NCBI GenBank assembly: GCA_027605045.1 | Contig: JAQFWX010000005.1 | Location: forward strand, 1,302,001 to 1,366,000 | Origin: Phallus indusiatus | Lineage: Eukaryota; Basidiomycota; Agaricomycetes; Phallales; Phallaceae | Direction: 5' to 3' | DNA: 64,000 nt | Shown: one piece after another, positions 49,504 through 61,542 of the stretch | How the letters are laid out: each line of letters starts with the position of its first letter | Numbering within the stretch: the first letter of the stretch is position 1 | Notes under the pieces: generated by a model | The model's input: only the letters and a program-made list of their open reading frames with translations | What the model was told of the DNA's origin: nothing | Database searches by the model: none | Program-made: the position numbers and the translations under genes

Positions 49504-50963
49504 TGGCTCGGAAGTAATTCAATTGGGCTACAGCATCGTCAGAGTATCGTTTGCCCGAGTTTCTTTCATACATAGGGACTCCTCGTACCTAGAACTTAGA
49601 AGCGTTAGTGCATTGATCCAAGTATTTGCTGTAGCTTGGCTGCATATCTGAACTTTGAAGGCAAGCGTCCAGGGCGGCATCCAAATCCAATTGTCACGCG
49701 TCGCGGTCACGCCAAGGTTTTTTGCGGTGTCCAAATTGAGTGTGTCAGGAAATTGGCTTGTCAAGCTTTCTTTGGCAGAGCTCGATTCACTATTTCTCAG
49801 TCTAGCTTGTCTTCATGGCGGGTAAATGACGCTTGACCTTTATACATTGAATCATGGAGAATGTAAAGTCAAACATTTGGATGGCGAGCCGCAAAGTTGC
49901 GGACCCTTGACGTTTGTGGTCTAAGACCTATGAGCTATTGATTCATTTGAGGTGCTTTCAATTTCCCTTGTCAGTGAGATGGTTGATTGGCAGTATTTCT
50001 TAGCTGTCTTGGTGCCTGGACCTTGAAGGAACGGTACACATCACCTCTTCTACCACTTGAGTTTTCATTTTACGACGTTGCGTATATCCCGCGACCGCAC
50101 TTTCCCGTTTACCAAGTGCATCAGCGATAAATATACTGCATCAGTCATTGCTACTGGATAAAACACCGCCCAGGCTGATTTAGCCATCAACATATTGCCT
50201 CGTCAAAGTCCGGGGATCTCGCGTCTTACTTACTAACATAAAGGAAAGGATATGAAATTCTGTCGGAAACCATGTGGTATGATATTATTTCTCTTTGAGG
50301 TGTGTTCTTGAAGATCAGCTTTGAATTTAGTTTCGTCTGACTTCCGTCATGAATATACCGAGTATAGCAAATTGGCCTATAATTCTCATCGGTTCAATTC
50401 CCCGGTGAGATCATTACTATATTGTGTGATAGGCTATTTTGCCAAGTGCTTACTGCAAGAGCAATGTCACTTGAAATGGCCGTTTCATCCGCTCGGTCAC
50501 CTTTCCATTGCTTTCTTCCGTTTTTGCTGGAAACTTTGCAAACCTGAAAGAGAACCTAAAAGTAATATCAAACTTCTATTTCAAAACAAGGGGCCGTTTA
50601 GATCACGTTCGAAGAACTAACATAATGTACTTACTTGCCTTTAGTGAGTTATCACCGCAATAATATCCTGATAGTCAACTGTTTAATCAAATCGACATGT
50701 CCCAGTGACAGTCTTATGACATCCCATCAATCAATTATTGCAAACCTTGGTGGAGCGCTCTTTACTCAGTTGTTATGGACGCGTGAATCAGAGGATCGCA
50801 ACATTTGAATAGAATATTTCAAATTATATACCCGACTTTAAAGCCCATTCCCAAGATTTAAGGGCGGTTGAGTCGAGAGCTCTCTCAACTTGTATTTTAA
50901 TCACGACGCTTAGTTTTTTATTTTATTAGATCCCTCCAGAATTGTACGACGAAAGGACCACCG
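49504..50963. other. Intergenic between divergent genes, nothing convincing
   Basis: A 78-codon minus ORF at 49528-49764 and a 99-codon plus ORF at 50321-50620 have no protein-like pattern or neighbours. No repeat seen. Confidence 0.5.
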
Positions 50964-52270
50964 ATGTCTCAAACGCAGTTTATAGCTCTTTTCAAAGGCA
51001 ACTTGATACCGCTACGTGCTTGCTGTATGTTTTTATCTTATGGCGTCGGGTTTGCTCTTAGTGGTTTTTATCATTTAGTACCCGGGCTAACATGGGTGTT
51101 GCACGATTATTGTGAGGCTGCTTCCGTTTATTTGTACTTGATCGTTTAGCTGATGACTTGGATTTAGTTCTTACGATCGAAGACGAGGTGTGTAGAAATT
51201 TGATTTTTTGAAATTAGAGAGAATTAAGTGAAGTCTCTATTTAGATACGATATGTCTGGGTTTGTAAATTTATATGCGTACGAATTCCTCATCTGACCGC
51301 CTGCAGCCTCACAAATGGAACGTTGGGAAGTTTTTGTACATGTGGGTAAGTACTTGCATATAGGCACATTTCTTCCCTTTTGATCTTTTTTCAAATTCAT
51401 AGATCAGATATTATGGTATCGCCCTTCTGGTGTTCGATGTCACACAGATCCACGTCTTCTCCATCCCCGGTATTACAAACGATAATTTGTGCGTATATGA
51501 CTTCGAAAGTGCGTTGTTCCGATAACTTGACGAAGTCTAGATGCGTCGCAATGGACTCCATCATACGCATAGTGGGAGCTCTGAGTCTATGGCCTATTGA
51601 GATAATGATGCAGCTGCGGATATATGCAATATATAAATGTTCACGCAAAGTTCGTCACAGAGTTGAAAGCCCGGGAAGGATTCATCAGTAACTAATTTTT
51701 TTTCTAGGTCGCTGTGATAAATCTTGTCCTGTTTCTTGTTTCAATTGGTGTATACTCTTGGATTTTGATACATAACGCACTGAGGCGCCGGGCCGTCATC
51801 GCCGAAGCTATCAAGCTCCCTCTTCCAGGATGTCCCTCCATTCATACAGGTATTGAATGGGCGCAATGGGTTCCAGGTCAGATAAATTGCATTAACCTTT
51901 TAATCGTTTCTCCCTCTTGACCGAATGAACCTACAGCAACCGCATTCGAAGGTGTCCTTTTTGGATGGGCTTTGTACAAAACCCTCAAATCCTCGCTTGG
52001 ACGATGGACGAGCGGTGTACACATCTCGTTGTACGAATTAATTTTACGGGATAATTTGATATACTTCTCCGGGTAAGTTAGTTGTTCCCCTTCCTCCTTC
52101 CCTTTCGGACAGTTTGCCTTCGTTATTCTCTGCAACTTAATTTTTCCTTTCCCTTTCCTCTTGTATTTTATTTTGTATGCAAGTTTAAGCTAACAGTTCT
52201 TTATTATATTAGAATTGCATTGATCCTTGTGTTCAATAATCTCATGGTTGTGGTAGGCATCTTTGTCTAA
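50964..52270 (+). CDS. DUF6533 multi-pass membrane protein
   Basis: Mushroom-expanded 7TM family of unknown function. First exons: 50964-51024, 51079-51111 and 51168-51187. They splice to WVLHDYFLTIEDE and, with the exon from 51245, IRYVW, the hallmark DUF6533 motif (DYLLT..DEIRYVW). After PHKWNVGKFLYMWIRYYGIA come VTQIHVFSIPGITNDNLC, LSLWPIEIMMQLRIYAIY, VINLVLFLVSIGVYSWILI, ATAFEGVLFGWALYKTLKSS, LYELILRDNLIYFSG and IALILVFNNLMVVVGIFV, giving about seven hydrophobic segments. TAA at 52268-52270. The hydrophilic C-tail is short. Two further, more diverged family members lie on the minus strand at 53322 and 55987. Confidence 0.78.
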
Positions 52271-53321
52271 TTAAGTTTGGGGTTTAGGGTTTAGAGTAAC
52301 ACTTTTAGGGAGTAACGAAAATACCATGGTTCAGTTATTCGTGAGCATAGAGTTACCGAAGATTCTTGAAAGTCAAAACAGACTGATTGCCTTTTAGACC
52401 TTTTCATGCGGCAATGGAAATTATAACCTCCCGGATGCTTATAAATTTGTATAAAGCCTCCAGTGAAGAAAACGACGACCCTACGGTCAAGCAAAGTACA
52501 ATCTCAGTCTTCTCTAGTGGCTTGCGCTTATCGCCAAACTCGGATGAAAGCCTTGACACGGTTGATGAAACCTATTGACATTAAGGTAGAAGCGGTCTTG
52601 GTAATGGTCGAGGCTTGTCTGACCACTGGTGAAGGTGTATGTTAACACTGTACCGTCGGCCTTCAAGCTTCAATAATCCAAAGTGAACCGCCTTATGTAA
52701 AACGATGTTATATTGTACAATACTCAATACTGTGAAGTCATTTATTTATGTGTACAACTACTATAGGTGCAGTATAGCATATCACGGGGAGTGTATGTAT
52801 GCGGGCATAACCGTAGTATTTTTAGCTGACCATCTTTACCAACCCAATATTAATTACATACATGAGGAGATGATCTGTGTGTGAATTGAGATGAATCATT
52901 CGCTTGCAGAAACCTGCGCGGTCACTGACACTGATATACTATCGCAACAATCAGGACGCAAATCGGTTGTAGCGATAATCCAGCGCCGTTTTGCCGCAAT
53001 CACAGTTACTGTTAGGCTCCCGCCCATATCTGCTCTTTTCTCATGCAGGAGGATTAAACCAACATAGCACGGTTGAAAAACCGAGTAAAGCAGAATCCCA
53101 CTTCACAAAACCTTGCCAGTAAATACGCGCATGTTTTGTTGTTTGGCAATGAGCTAAGAACTGCTGCATTGTTACATATAGTTTAATTACGAGTGTTAAT
53201 AAAGACGTCTCTTCATTTATTGTATTATCTGATCCCGAGACATAATCTTCCGTATGTGGTTTTTGAAGACATAAACACATACAACTGTAAAAAAACACTC
53301 CCATTTGTATAACATTTAGAC
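52271..53321. other. Intergenic; left edge of the DUF6533 tandem repeat
   Basis: No gene. CATGGTTCAGTTATTCGTGAG (first 20 bases at 52325) recurs at 55772 with one change. Similarity to 55800-55890 resumes at about 53095 (CCTTGCCAGTAAATACGCGCATG, compared as CCAGT..GCGCATG). GGGGTTTAGGGTTTAGAG at 52280 is only two telomere-like words. Confidence 0.45.
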
Positions 53322-55195
53322 TCATTCGTCGATGTCGGGAAACAAAAAATCTCTGTCATCCTGACTAACAATTCGCAACTCGTTTCCAAAACGGTATATC
53401 CCAGTCGCGTAGTTTGAATCACCTTTGAGTGTAAGAACGAATCGTGAGGTCTGACATTCATTTTCAGCAATGAAATCCAAGTCGGGAGATCTCAGTAAAA
53501 CACGAACCACGATAGATGAAGTAGCCGCGGTGAACCTGAATAAAACACTTATCAAGTACGGTAATAATAACATCCAATCTCAGCTTACAATGGCGCAACG
53601 AAAACCAGGATAGATTGGCCATACACGCCATAAAGCGTTAAACCTGCAATCACACTCGCTACAAATATTCGAATTAATATTAGATATTTCCCACTAAGAA
53701 AACTCAGACGCAACCGAAATTGCTGTTTCGACGACCTATCAGAACATTGAAAACGGCATTTCATAAAATAACACTCACATGAGATAGTAAATAACACCAT
53801 CACGAACCAATACAATGAATATTGGTGCAAAAGCCCCACTTTCCCTTAGCAATCGATGCTTATTCAAGGATTGTTTCAGGCAAAAGTGCCTATAAAAGGC
53901 GACAATGGCGAACCAAGCATATAAAACTAAAAATGAAATTAATAAATTTTTTCGAGTAGAAAATGATAATGCACCTCCAATAATCACGTGAGGAATGCTG
54001 ATTATGATCGTGTCAGTTTTGGTAAGTTTAAACCTTGAGAAATACGAACCCGGGGCTTAGCTGAATTAATCTTGATGATATAAAAGCTTTCGTCCAGACG
54101 CATATTTTGAAATGAGACAAGTCCCCTATGTCTCTCACCATAACTTGCGCGTTTACTGTATTTAGGGCAACCAATACTATTTGTACCTGTTTCAGAATAA
54201 TCTAGCTCAACTGATAGTACCGACACAGCTAACTATGTGGCATACAATCGCTTCACCTGTATGAGTGGGCAAAAAGTCAAATTTATGTCCAAAAATTTGA
54301 AAATAAAAGGAAAGGCATACATACATGTTATGGTGGCCAGCAGTGCTTTTGTGACTAATAATAATAATAAGAAATGAAAAAAAACATAGAAGGCATTATG
54401 AAGCTATGCCTAACGTACTCGACTTTGACGCATAGAGCTTATCCAGTCTTAAAGCAAGCAAACAATCTGATGGGAAAACACACAGCATTGTTGTTGCTCT
54501 ATGCATATGACATTGGTTAAAGGCTGTTAACGCTGGCGCATCAAAGTAAAATACATACATAAATATATACCATATAAAACCGATGCAACTGAAACTCCAG
54601 GCTTAGAAACTACAATTTCAACTAGTAAAAATCAAATACGGACTACTGCAAAAATGATCGATGTTAAGCAGTTTCATGAGCGGATTAGACGTACGTTTGG
54701 TGTGTTTAATGGAGAAGCTGGTATCATAGAACTTAAATGACTATCATAACAAAATCAATTTAAATATCTCACCTATTATCAGACTACAGTTTCCCACTTG
54801 TTAGTTGAGATTACACGGCTTCAAAAGTGCTCGATCATACCATGGTATAACGAAGGGTACGTATCTGCAAACAAAATACAAAATCTTAAACAGAGACCAT
54901 GGCCGTCTTGAGGGAAAGTCAAGGGTAGGAACGTCGAACGAGGGACTAATATGCACCGACCTCCAAACATGAACAACCTTTGACGTTTGAGCAGGATTTT
55001 ATGTCAGAGCGTAGTCCTTTACCTCTGCATTTAAAGTAAGAAAAATATCAAATGTGAGCAACGCAAGCGTTCCATCTTCTCATAATAATTAGGAGGATAC
55101 AAAAGCAAGTCATCATTAAACTCACATGCTATTTGACGAAGACGATAACCACTTTGAAGTATGTCGATGTCGGTCACGAGCTCGTTTTCAGACAT
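53322..55195 (-). CDS. DUF6533 membrane protein, tandem copy 1
   Basis: Minus strand, about nine exons. Start MSENELVTDIDILQSGYRLR at 55195. The next exon gives TLALLTFDIFLTLNAEV, the family's DxxLTL..EV motif. After an intron, FPSRRPWSLFKILYFVCRYV, the typical RPW..K.LYF.NRY segment. Further helices: SFLVLYAWFAIVAFYRHFCL, SGAFAPIFIVLVRDGVIYY, SVIAGLTLYGVYGQSILVFV, then FTAATSSIVVRVLLRSPDLD. The last exon continues with a beta-rich tail (CQTSRFVLTLKGDSNYATG, RFGNELRIVSQDDRDFL) to the stop at 53322-53324. This copy is open throughout the last exon, unlike copy 2. Confidence 0.7.
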
Positions 55196-55986
55196 TGAAG
55201 TGAGAAGTGAAGATTCCAAAAGTGGGGGAAAAGTGTACACAAAGGAAATTTATACGGTCGTAAAATGATGCTGTGGGGCTCGACCGTGCTAGCTGGCGGC
55301 AATAGAGACATCATGAGCCTGAGTTTGCGGCGGACGGGAGTTGAGGATTTTTGGGAACCAAATGTAGCGAATAAAACGTCATGAAAATGTCAAACGCTGA
55401 CCTGGAGCGTAATAGACTAATATTTGATCTCGCAACAGTTCAGGTCACCGCACGTCGTCAGGTGGTACTACCTCATCGAAAGCGAAATATACTTTTGTCT
55501 ATCATCTGCAGCCGTTCTTTTCGGACATGAAACGTTTGAGCCCAGAAAAAGAAAAAAGAAAATGACAACGTTGAGAGGTTGTGGTAGGAGACGTGTGCTT
55601 GTCAGCTGAAACTTCAGGCTCCTTGGAATTCAAATGGCAAAAAGGCAGCGAGTAGTAAGTACATGTCACGCGTCACAACTGCGAGGATTAAGGTATTGAG
55701 AAGATACGCTAGGGCATTCAAATTTTAGCTGGATCATACTGTTGATCTTAGATATGCTTCCGCTCTAATACCATGATTCAGTTATTCGTGAGGATCCCAG
55801 CTCCACAAGGCCAGTTGCCAGTGAATTCGCGCATGTGGTAACTACTGTGAAATTAGTAAATTGCAAGTCAATAAAGCATTTGTCTATTTGACTCCGAGAC
55901 ATAATGTTCTGTACGTGATTTGTTAAGGCATAAACACATACAACAACTGTGCCAGCAAAGCGCTCTCATTTGTATGATATTTAAGC

Positions 55987-57871
55987 TCATTCCTCGACGT
56001 CGGGGATCGACGAATCTCTACCATCCTGACTTACAATTCGCAATTCGTTTCCAAAATGATAGATCCCAGTCGCGTAATTTGAATCACCTTTGAGTGTAAA
56101 AACAAACCGCGAGGTCTGACGGTCATTTTTCAGCTGTGAAAGCCAAGTCGGGATATCTCAGTAAAGCACGAACCACGATAGATGAAGTAGCCGCGATAAA
56201 CCTAATAAAACATCAATCAAGTGCGATAATATTACATATCATTTAATCTCAACTTACAATGGCGAAACGAAAGTCAGTATAGATTGGCCATACACGCCAT
56301 AAAGCGTTAAACCTGCAATCACAATCGCTACAATATTCATATTAGAATTAAGTATTTACCGATATTAAACCGCAGACGCAACTGAAATCGCTTTTTCGAC
56401 GACATATTAGAAACTTGAAAACAACATTTCATAAAGAACTTACATGAGATAATAAATAACACCATCACGAACCAAAACGATAAGCAATGGTGCAAAAGCC
56501 CCACTTTCCCTTAACAATCGATGTTTATTCAAAGATTGCTTCAGACAAAAGTGCCTATAAAATGCGGCAATGGCAAACCAAAAGTATAAAACTAAAACTA
56601 AAATTAATTCAAGGATCTTATAGAGTCGAAAATGAAATCGCACCTCCAATGATTACGGATGGAATTCTAATTATGATTGTGTCAGTTTTTTTGTTTCATT
56701 TAGATGGGTTTAAAATACAAACCCGGGGCTTAATTGAATTAGTTTTGATGATATAAAGGCTTTCGTCCAGATGCAAATTTTAAAATGAGAAAAGTCCCCT
56801 GCGTCTATCACCATAACTTGTGCGTTTACTGCATTCAAGACAACTAATACTATATGTGCCTGTTTCGAAATAGTCTGGTTGAGCTGATAATACCTGTAAA
56901 GTTAACTATGCGACATACAATTGCTTCACCTGTATGAGTGGGGGGGGGACAGTCACGTTTATGAAATTTAAGAACAAGAAGGAAATGTGTACATGCTAGG
57001 GTGACGAGTAACACTTTTCTGACTGATGACAAATGAACATACGATAAAAGGTATTGTGATTCAGCTATGCTTTACTTACCCAGCGTTGACGTATAGAGCT
57101 TATTAAGTCTTAAAGCGAACAAACAATCTGATGGGAAGACACACAGCATTGTTGTTCCTCTATGTATATGATGTTCGTCAAAGCTTCTAACGCTGGCGGA
57201 TCCTGAGGGTAAAAGACGTACAAAAGTATATACCATATAAAACCCGCGCAACTAGAATTCCAGGCTCAGAAATTAAACCTTCAGCTAGTAAAAGGTCGAA
57301 TACGGACTACTGCAAAAATGCTCGATTTTAAGCAGTTTTCATGAGCGGATTAGACGTACATCTGGTGTATTCAAAGGAGGAGCTGATATATAAAACTTAA
57401 GTGATTATCGTAACAAAATTGATTTGGCTATTTCACCTATTATCAGACTACAGTTTTCCACTTATCAGTTGAGAGTATACAGCTTCAGAAAGTGTTCGAT
57501 CATACCACGGTATAGCAAAGGGTACGTATCGGCAAATAAAATACAGTGTCTTAAACAGAGACCAAGGCCGTCTTGAGGAAAAGTTAAGGAGGTGAGCGCC
57601 GATTAAGGGACTAATATGTATTATGCACCGACCTCCAAACATAGACAACCTTAAACGTTTGAGCAGAATATTTTACATATCAAAACTTGGTCCTTTACCT
57701 CTGCATTTAAGTTAAGGACAATATCAAACGTGAGCAAGGCAAGCGTTCCATCTTCTCATAATAATTAATGACGATACGAAAGCAAGCCGTGAACTCACAG
57801 GCTATTTGACGAAGACGGTAACCACTTTGAAGTATGTCAATAGCGAGCTGGACTTGTTCTGGTTGAGACAT
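55987..57871 (-). pseudogene. DUF6533 membrane protein, tandem copy 2, frameshifted 3' end
   Basis: Same exon plan as copy 1. Start MSQPEQVQLAIDILQSGYR at 57871, then TLALLTFDIVLNLNAEV, SSRRPWSLFKTLYFICRYV, LVLYFWFAIAAFYRHFCL and SGAFAPLLIVLVRDGVIYY. In the last exon FIAATSSIVVRALLRYPDLA runs into AEK and a TGA at about 56132-56130, because one A is inserted against copy 1 (GCTGAAAAATG against GCTGAAAATG). The remaining tail (DSNYATGIYHFGNELRIVSQ) is still recognisable in the shifted frame down to 55987. The transmembrane core could still be made, so it may be a truncated live protein rather than a dead gene. Confidence 0.6.
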
Positions 57872-58698
57872 AATGGAGTGAAAACTGAAAAGACTACGAA
57901 AAAGCGCAACATGGTAAACAAGGAAATTTATATGACCGTAAAATGATGATGCGGAGAGCCAACAGCGTTAACAACACAGACATCATGAGGCTAGTGTTCT
58001 GAGGCGGGAGTTGAGGGTTTCTAGGAATTCCGAACAAGGTGGAGAGAGACACACGAATAAAACATCGCGTAAATGTCAGAACCCTGGTTTGATTTTCGAT
58101 CTCTCTCATGCCATGGCGCCACACTGCAGTTCAGGTGGTAGCTCATTGAGATATACTTATTATCGGCCGTTGTTTCCGTGACACAGAACGCTTAAGCCAG
58201 AACAATGAAAGCGGCAAGGTTGCGAGATTGTCCTAGGAAGAGTGAGCTTGTCAGTTGAACTTGAAGCTTCCTGAATTATGGATGGCAAAGCGAGTACATG
58301 TTACATGTTACAACTGAGGGGATCGAGACTACTACGTTAGGGAATTTAAATACTTATTTAGGCCCAAACATCTCACGTTCGCAGTGTTCCATCAGCACCT
58401 ATCAGCACTCGAAGACATCAGAAAATGCGCTGAAAGGGCTTCTGAATCACACCGCGAATCTTGGATATTCCGCCCCACTGGGTACACAGCTATCCTGGTT
58501 TGTTGGCATATCATCTCACTCAATCTAAGATCGCGTTTGCTGGAAGAAATCATTTATAATCTTTTATTCCAAATGTGTATGCATTATAAATCAAACAACA
58601 CTGGCAAGATGGTGTACAATTAACAAATACAATAGAATTAGAGACACCAGACGTGGGAGATGAACAAATAAAATGGTACAATCCAGGATAAAGCAACT
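57872..58698. other. Repeat unit 2 promoter side and H2A 3' flank
   Basis: Upstream DNA of DUF6533 copy 2, matching 55240-55740, then the H2A 3' flank. ORFs at 58298-58623 look like chance. Confidence 0.5.
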
Positions 58699-59312
58699 TC
58701 AAGCTTCCTGTGAGACGCCCTCTTTCTTGGGTCCTTTGGCGCTTTTACCCGGCAACAGCTGCGAAAGAAAAGCGATAAGAAAAAAAGAAAATGCAACCAG
58801 CAAAAAAATAGCAATTACCTCGTTTTGAATGTGTGGGACGACACCTCCTTGCGAGATGACAACGTCACCAAGGAGCTTGTTCAGTTCTTCGTCGTTTCGA
58901 ATAGCAAGCTGAAGATGACGTGGTACAATACGTTGTTTCTTGTTGTCACGAGCAGCATTTCCAGCAAGTTCGAGGATTTCTGCGGCGAGGTATTCTAAGA
59001 CTGCGGCGAGGTAGACTAAAGTGCGGAAGATCAGATTACGATGAGACGGAATCGGAAAAGGGGGGACATCGCTTACCAGGGGCACCAGCACCGACACGTT
59101 GTGCATAATTGCCCTTCTTGAGCATACGATGGATACGACCGACTGGGAATTGGAGACCAGCACGCGCTGAGCGAGACATGGTTTTGTCTGAGCCTGCGGC
59201 TGAGGCTTTGCCACCTTTTGCACCAGCTTTACCGCCTTTTCCAGACTAAGATAAGAAAAATAAGTTTTAATGTCCTGAATCTCGTTAGAAAGCGAGATGA
59301 ATCACAAACCAT
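58699..59312 (-). CDS. HTA1: Histone H2A
   Basis: Minus strand. The first exon is only the ATG (59312-59310). The intron GTTTGT..TCTTAG follows, and exon 2 begins at 59245 with [20 protein letters not shown]. Then [28 protein letters not shown]; a further exon with [20 protein letters not shown] in part, [40 protein letters not shown] and PHIQNE; and a last exon [19 protein letters not shown], with TGA 58701-58699. The C-terminal SQEA is the H2A.X-type damage phosphorylation site, which fungi carry on their main H2A. Divergent from H2B, with about 430 bp between the starts. Confidence 0.96.
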
Positions 59313-59743
59313 TGTGATTGAAGAGTTTTGGGTGGGGAGTAGTTTGAAAGTCGAGAGGTGTAAAGGGGGGTGATAGGTTATGGATGAGGGGAAGACTCGA
59401 TAAGTGTCCTCCGCTGTGCGCTTGCAGGCTTATATACACAGTCGCGGTGGTCTGTGCGTTATTGCTCACGTGCTCTGGACGCGAAAAGAAATAAGGTTTG
59501 GACACGGAAAGTGGAATAAGGTTTGAACACAAAATTCAATGTCCGACGAATGGACGCTTGTGATTGGACGATTGGAAGGTTGGAAGAGATCTCATTACTA
59601 GCAAATATCAACAAACAGCGGACCGCGTCGTAATTATAAAAAGAGCATCACTTTTCCCTGGATGCCTACCCCGTCATTCCACACTTTTCCTTTGCGTACT
59701 ATTACTACCTTTCACCGCCTTATCATCGTCATCACCATCACTC
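59313..59743. promoter_or_regulatory. Shared divergent promoter of H2A and H2B
   Basis: About 430 bp between the two histone start codons. Two ATTGG words (inverted CCAAT) lie at 59563-59567 and 59571-59575. A long ORF reads in from 59564 through the H2B start, but the histone Met at 59744 is the conserved one. Confidence 0.6.
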
Positions 59744-60354
<611 letters not shown>

Positions 60355-60505
60355 AAACATTAGGTTTTATATATACCATCGCGGTTGTTCGATGTACTCT
60401 TTCTTGTAATGTATTATTGTACTTTGCTACTATCTTAGACACCTGATTTGTCAGTCTTCGTAATCTATGTAATGGTCACGGGGACGCTTTTCGTTCACCA
60501 ACTCG

Positions 60506-61378
60506 ATGTCTTCAGCGATTAATGATGACTACTTTGAACTATTTACATCTGTTCGATACGATCCTGCTTTAGTGGGGGCGTCCTGGAAGCCTTCGTGTGA
60601 TGAGACGCATTCCCCTTTGCTTCTTTTCTCTTACCACTTGGACCGTTTGCGGGCCGCCGTACGGCATTTTCAATGGAAAGATGAGCTCGGGATCGCCTCG
60701 GGCGATCCAATCGTTCATCGTTATATCCGAGAACAAGCGGAAGAATCAGCATCGAAACAGGAGCATGGAAGAGGATTAAAACCATTACGAGTGAGTGAAA
60801 CTTCGTATTGTATAAAGTCTCATATCTTCCTTTCCTGTCTCCCGGCCATTCAGGTCCGGTTGGTCATTTCGCCCCAAACTGGATTTCGAGTAGAATGCTT
60901 TCCTACAGCGGAGAGATTATACGATCTACTCTCTCTTTCCGAATTCAATCCTACGAGCTCTCCTTTGCCATCCCCGCTTTTCCCCAAACCAACCCGAGTG
61001 TACCTTGATTCCAGTCCGACACTGATATCCGACTTCACATTGTACAAAACTACGCGAAGGGACCATTATAACGCAGCTAGAGAAAGGGTAGGCCTTAAAC
61101 CATCTACTACAGATGGCGAGGTTCTCCTTTTCAATGAGGAAGGAAACATTATGGAAGGGAGTGTCCGTAATATCGCCTTTTGGAGAGATGGTAAATGGGT
61201 TTCGCCGACCGGTGGAGGACTCGAAGGTGTCATTCGGCGTTGGCTTCTCGAACACGGTCGTGTTATGGACGGCGTTGTTTCGAAAGAGGACGTGAAGACG
61301 GGCGAAATAGTGCTTTTGACGAATGGAGTGGAAGGATGTACGTTGGGAGTCATAACGGAAGGAAAATACTTGGATTAA
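60506..61378 (+). CDS. ABZ2: 4-amino-4-deoxychorismate lyase
   Basis: PLP-dependent fold-type IV enzyme converting aminodeoxychorismate to p-aminobenzoate and pyruvate, for folate. Exons 60506-60790 and 60854-61378 give 269 aa. The reading frame is also open across the 63-nt intron (60791-60853, GTGAGT..TTCAG), so an unspliced message would give 290 aa. Seen: FELFTSVRYDPAL, LLLFSYHLDRLRAAVRHF, VRLVISPQTGFRVE, SDFTLYKTTRRDHYNAARER with the probable Schiff-base Lys, EVLLFNEEGNIMEGSVRNIA with the conserved Glu/Asn of the family, SPTGGGLEGVIRRWLLE and IVLLTNGVEGCTLGV. A branched-chain aminotransferase is less likely, given the length and the lack of its longer N-domain. It starts 150 bp after H2B. 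Confidence 0.85.
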   Translation: MSSAINDDYFELFTSVRYDPALVGASWKPSCDETHSPLLLFSYHLDRLRAAVRHFQWKDELGIASGDPIVHRYIREQAEESASKQEHGRGLKPLRVSETSYCIKSHIFLSCLPAIQVRLVISPQTGFRVECFPTAERLYDLLSLSEFNPTSSPLPSPLFPKPTRVYLDSSPTLISDFTLYKTTRRDHYNAARERVGLKPSTTDGEVLLFNEEGNIMEGSVRNIAFWRDGKWVSPTGGGLEGVIRRWLLEHGRVMDGVVSKEDVKTGEIVLLTNGVEGCTLGVITEGKYLD

Positions 61379-61542
61379 AATCTAGTTTTTGTATTATTTT
61401 ATCTACTATTTCTTGAATATACAATATGAATCCTGCCAGAAATCACTACTGCGATTTGACTGCGATTGCGGCCACTGAGAAGACAGCTCAATCCTTTACA
61501 TAATCGATTTGACATAATCACCTTTCCAAGTGTACTGTTTTC

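Larger units (their letters stand above)
53080..58330. repeat. Tandem duplication of a DUF6533 gene, two ~2.6-kb units
   Basis: Unit 1 is about 53080-55740 and unit 2 about 55800-58330. They contain the whole gene plus promoter and 3' flank. Shared landmarks: GAGACATAATCTTCCGTA/GAGACATAATGTTCTGTA (53236, 55902), CCACGATAGATGAAGTAGCCG (first 20 bases; 53507, 56173), GCCATACACGCCATAAAGCG (53618, 56288), CACAGCATTGTTGTT (54480, 57144) and GGAAATTTATA with CGTAAAATGATG (55244, 57921). Offset about 2660 bp. Confidence 0.88.

Noticed and set aside
49528..49764. 78-codon minus ORF upstream of the DUF4419 gene, considered as its first exon
   Set aside because: Its sequence has no resemblance to the DUF4419 N-terminus and no clear splice donor leads to the next exon.
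52280..52300. GGGTTTAGGGTTTAG, a telomere-like word
   Set aside because: Only two units, of TTTAGGG rather than the fungal TTAGGG type, in the middle of coding DNA. Chance is likelier than an interstitial telomere.
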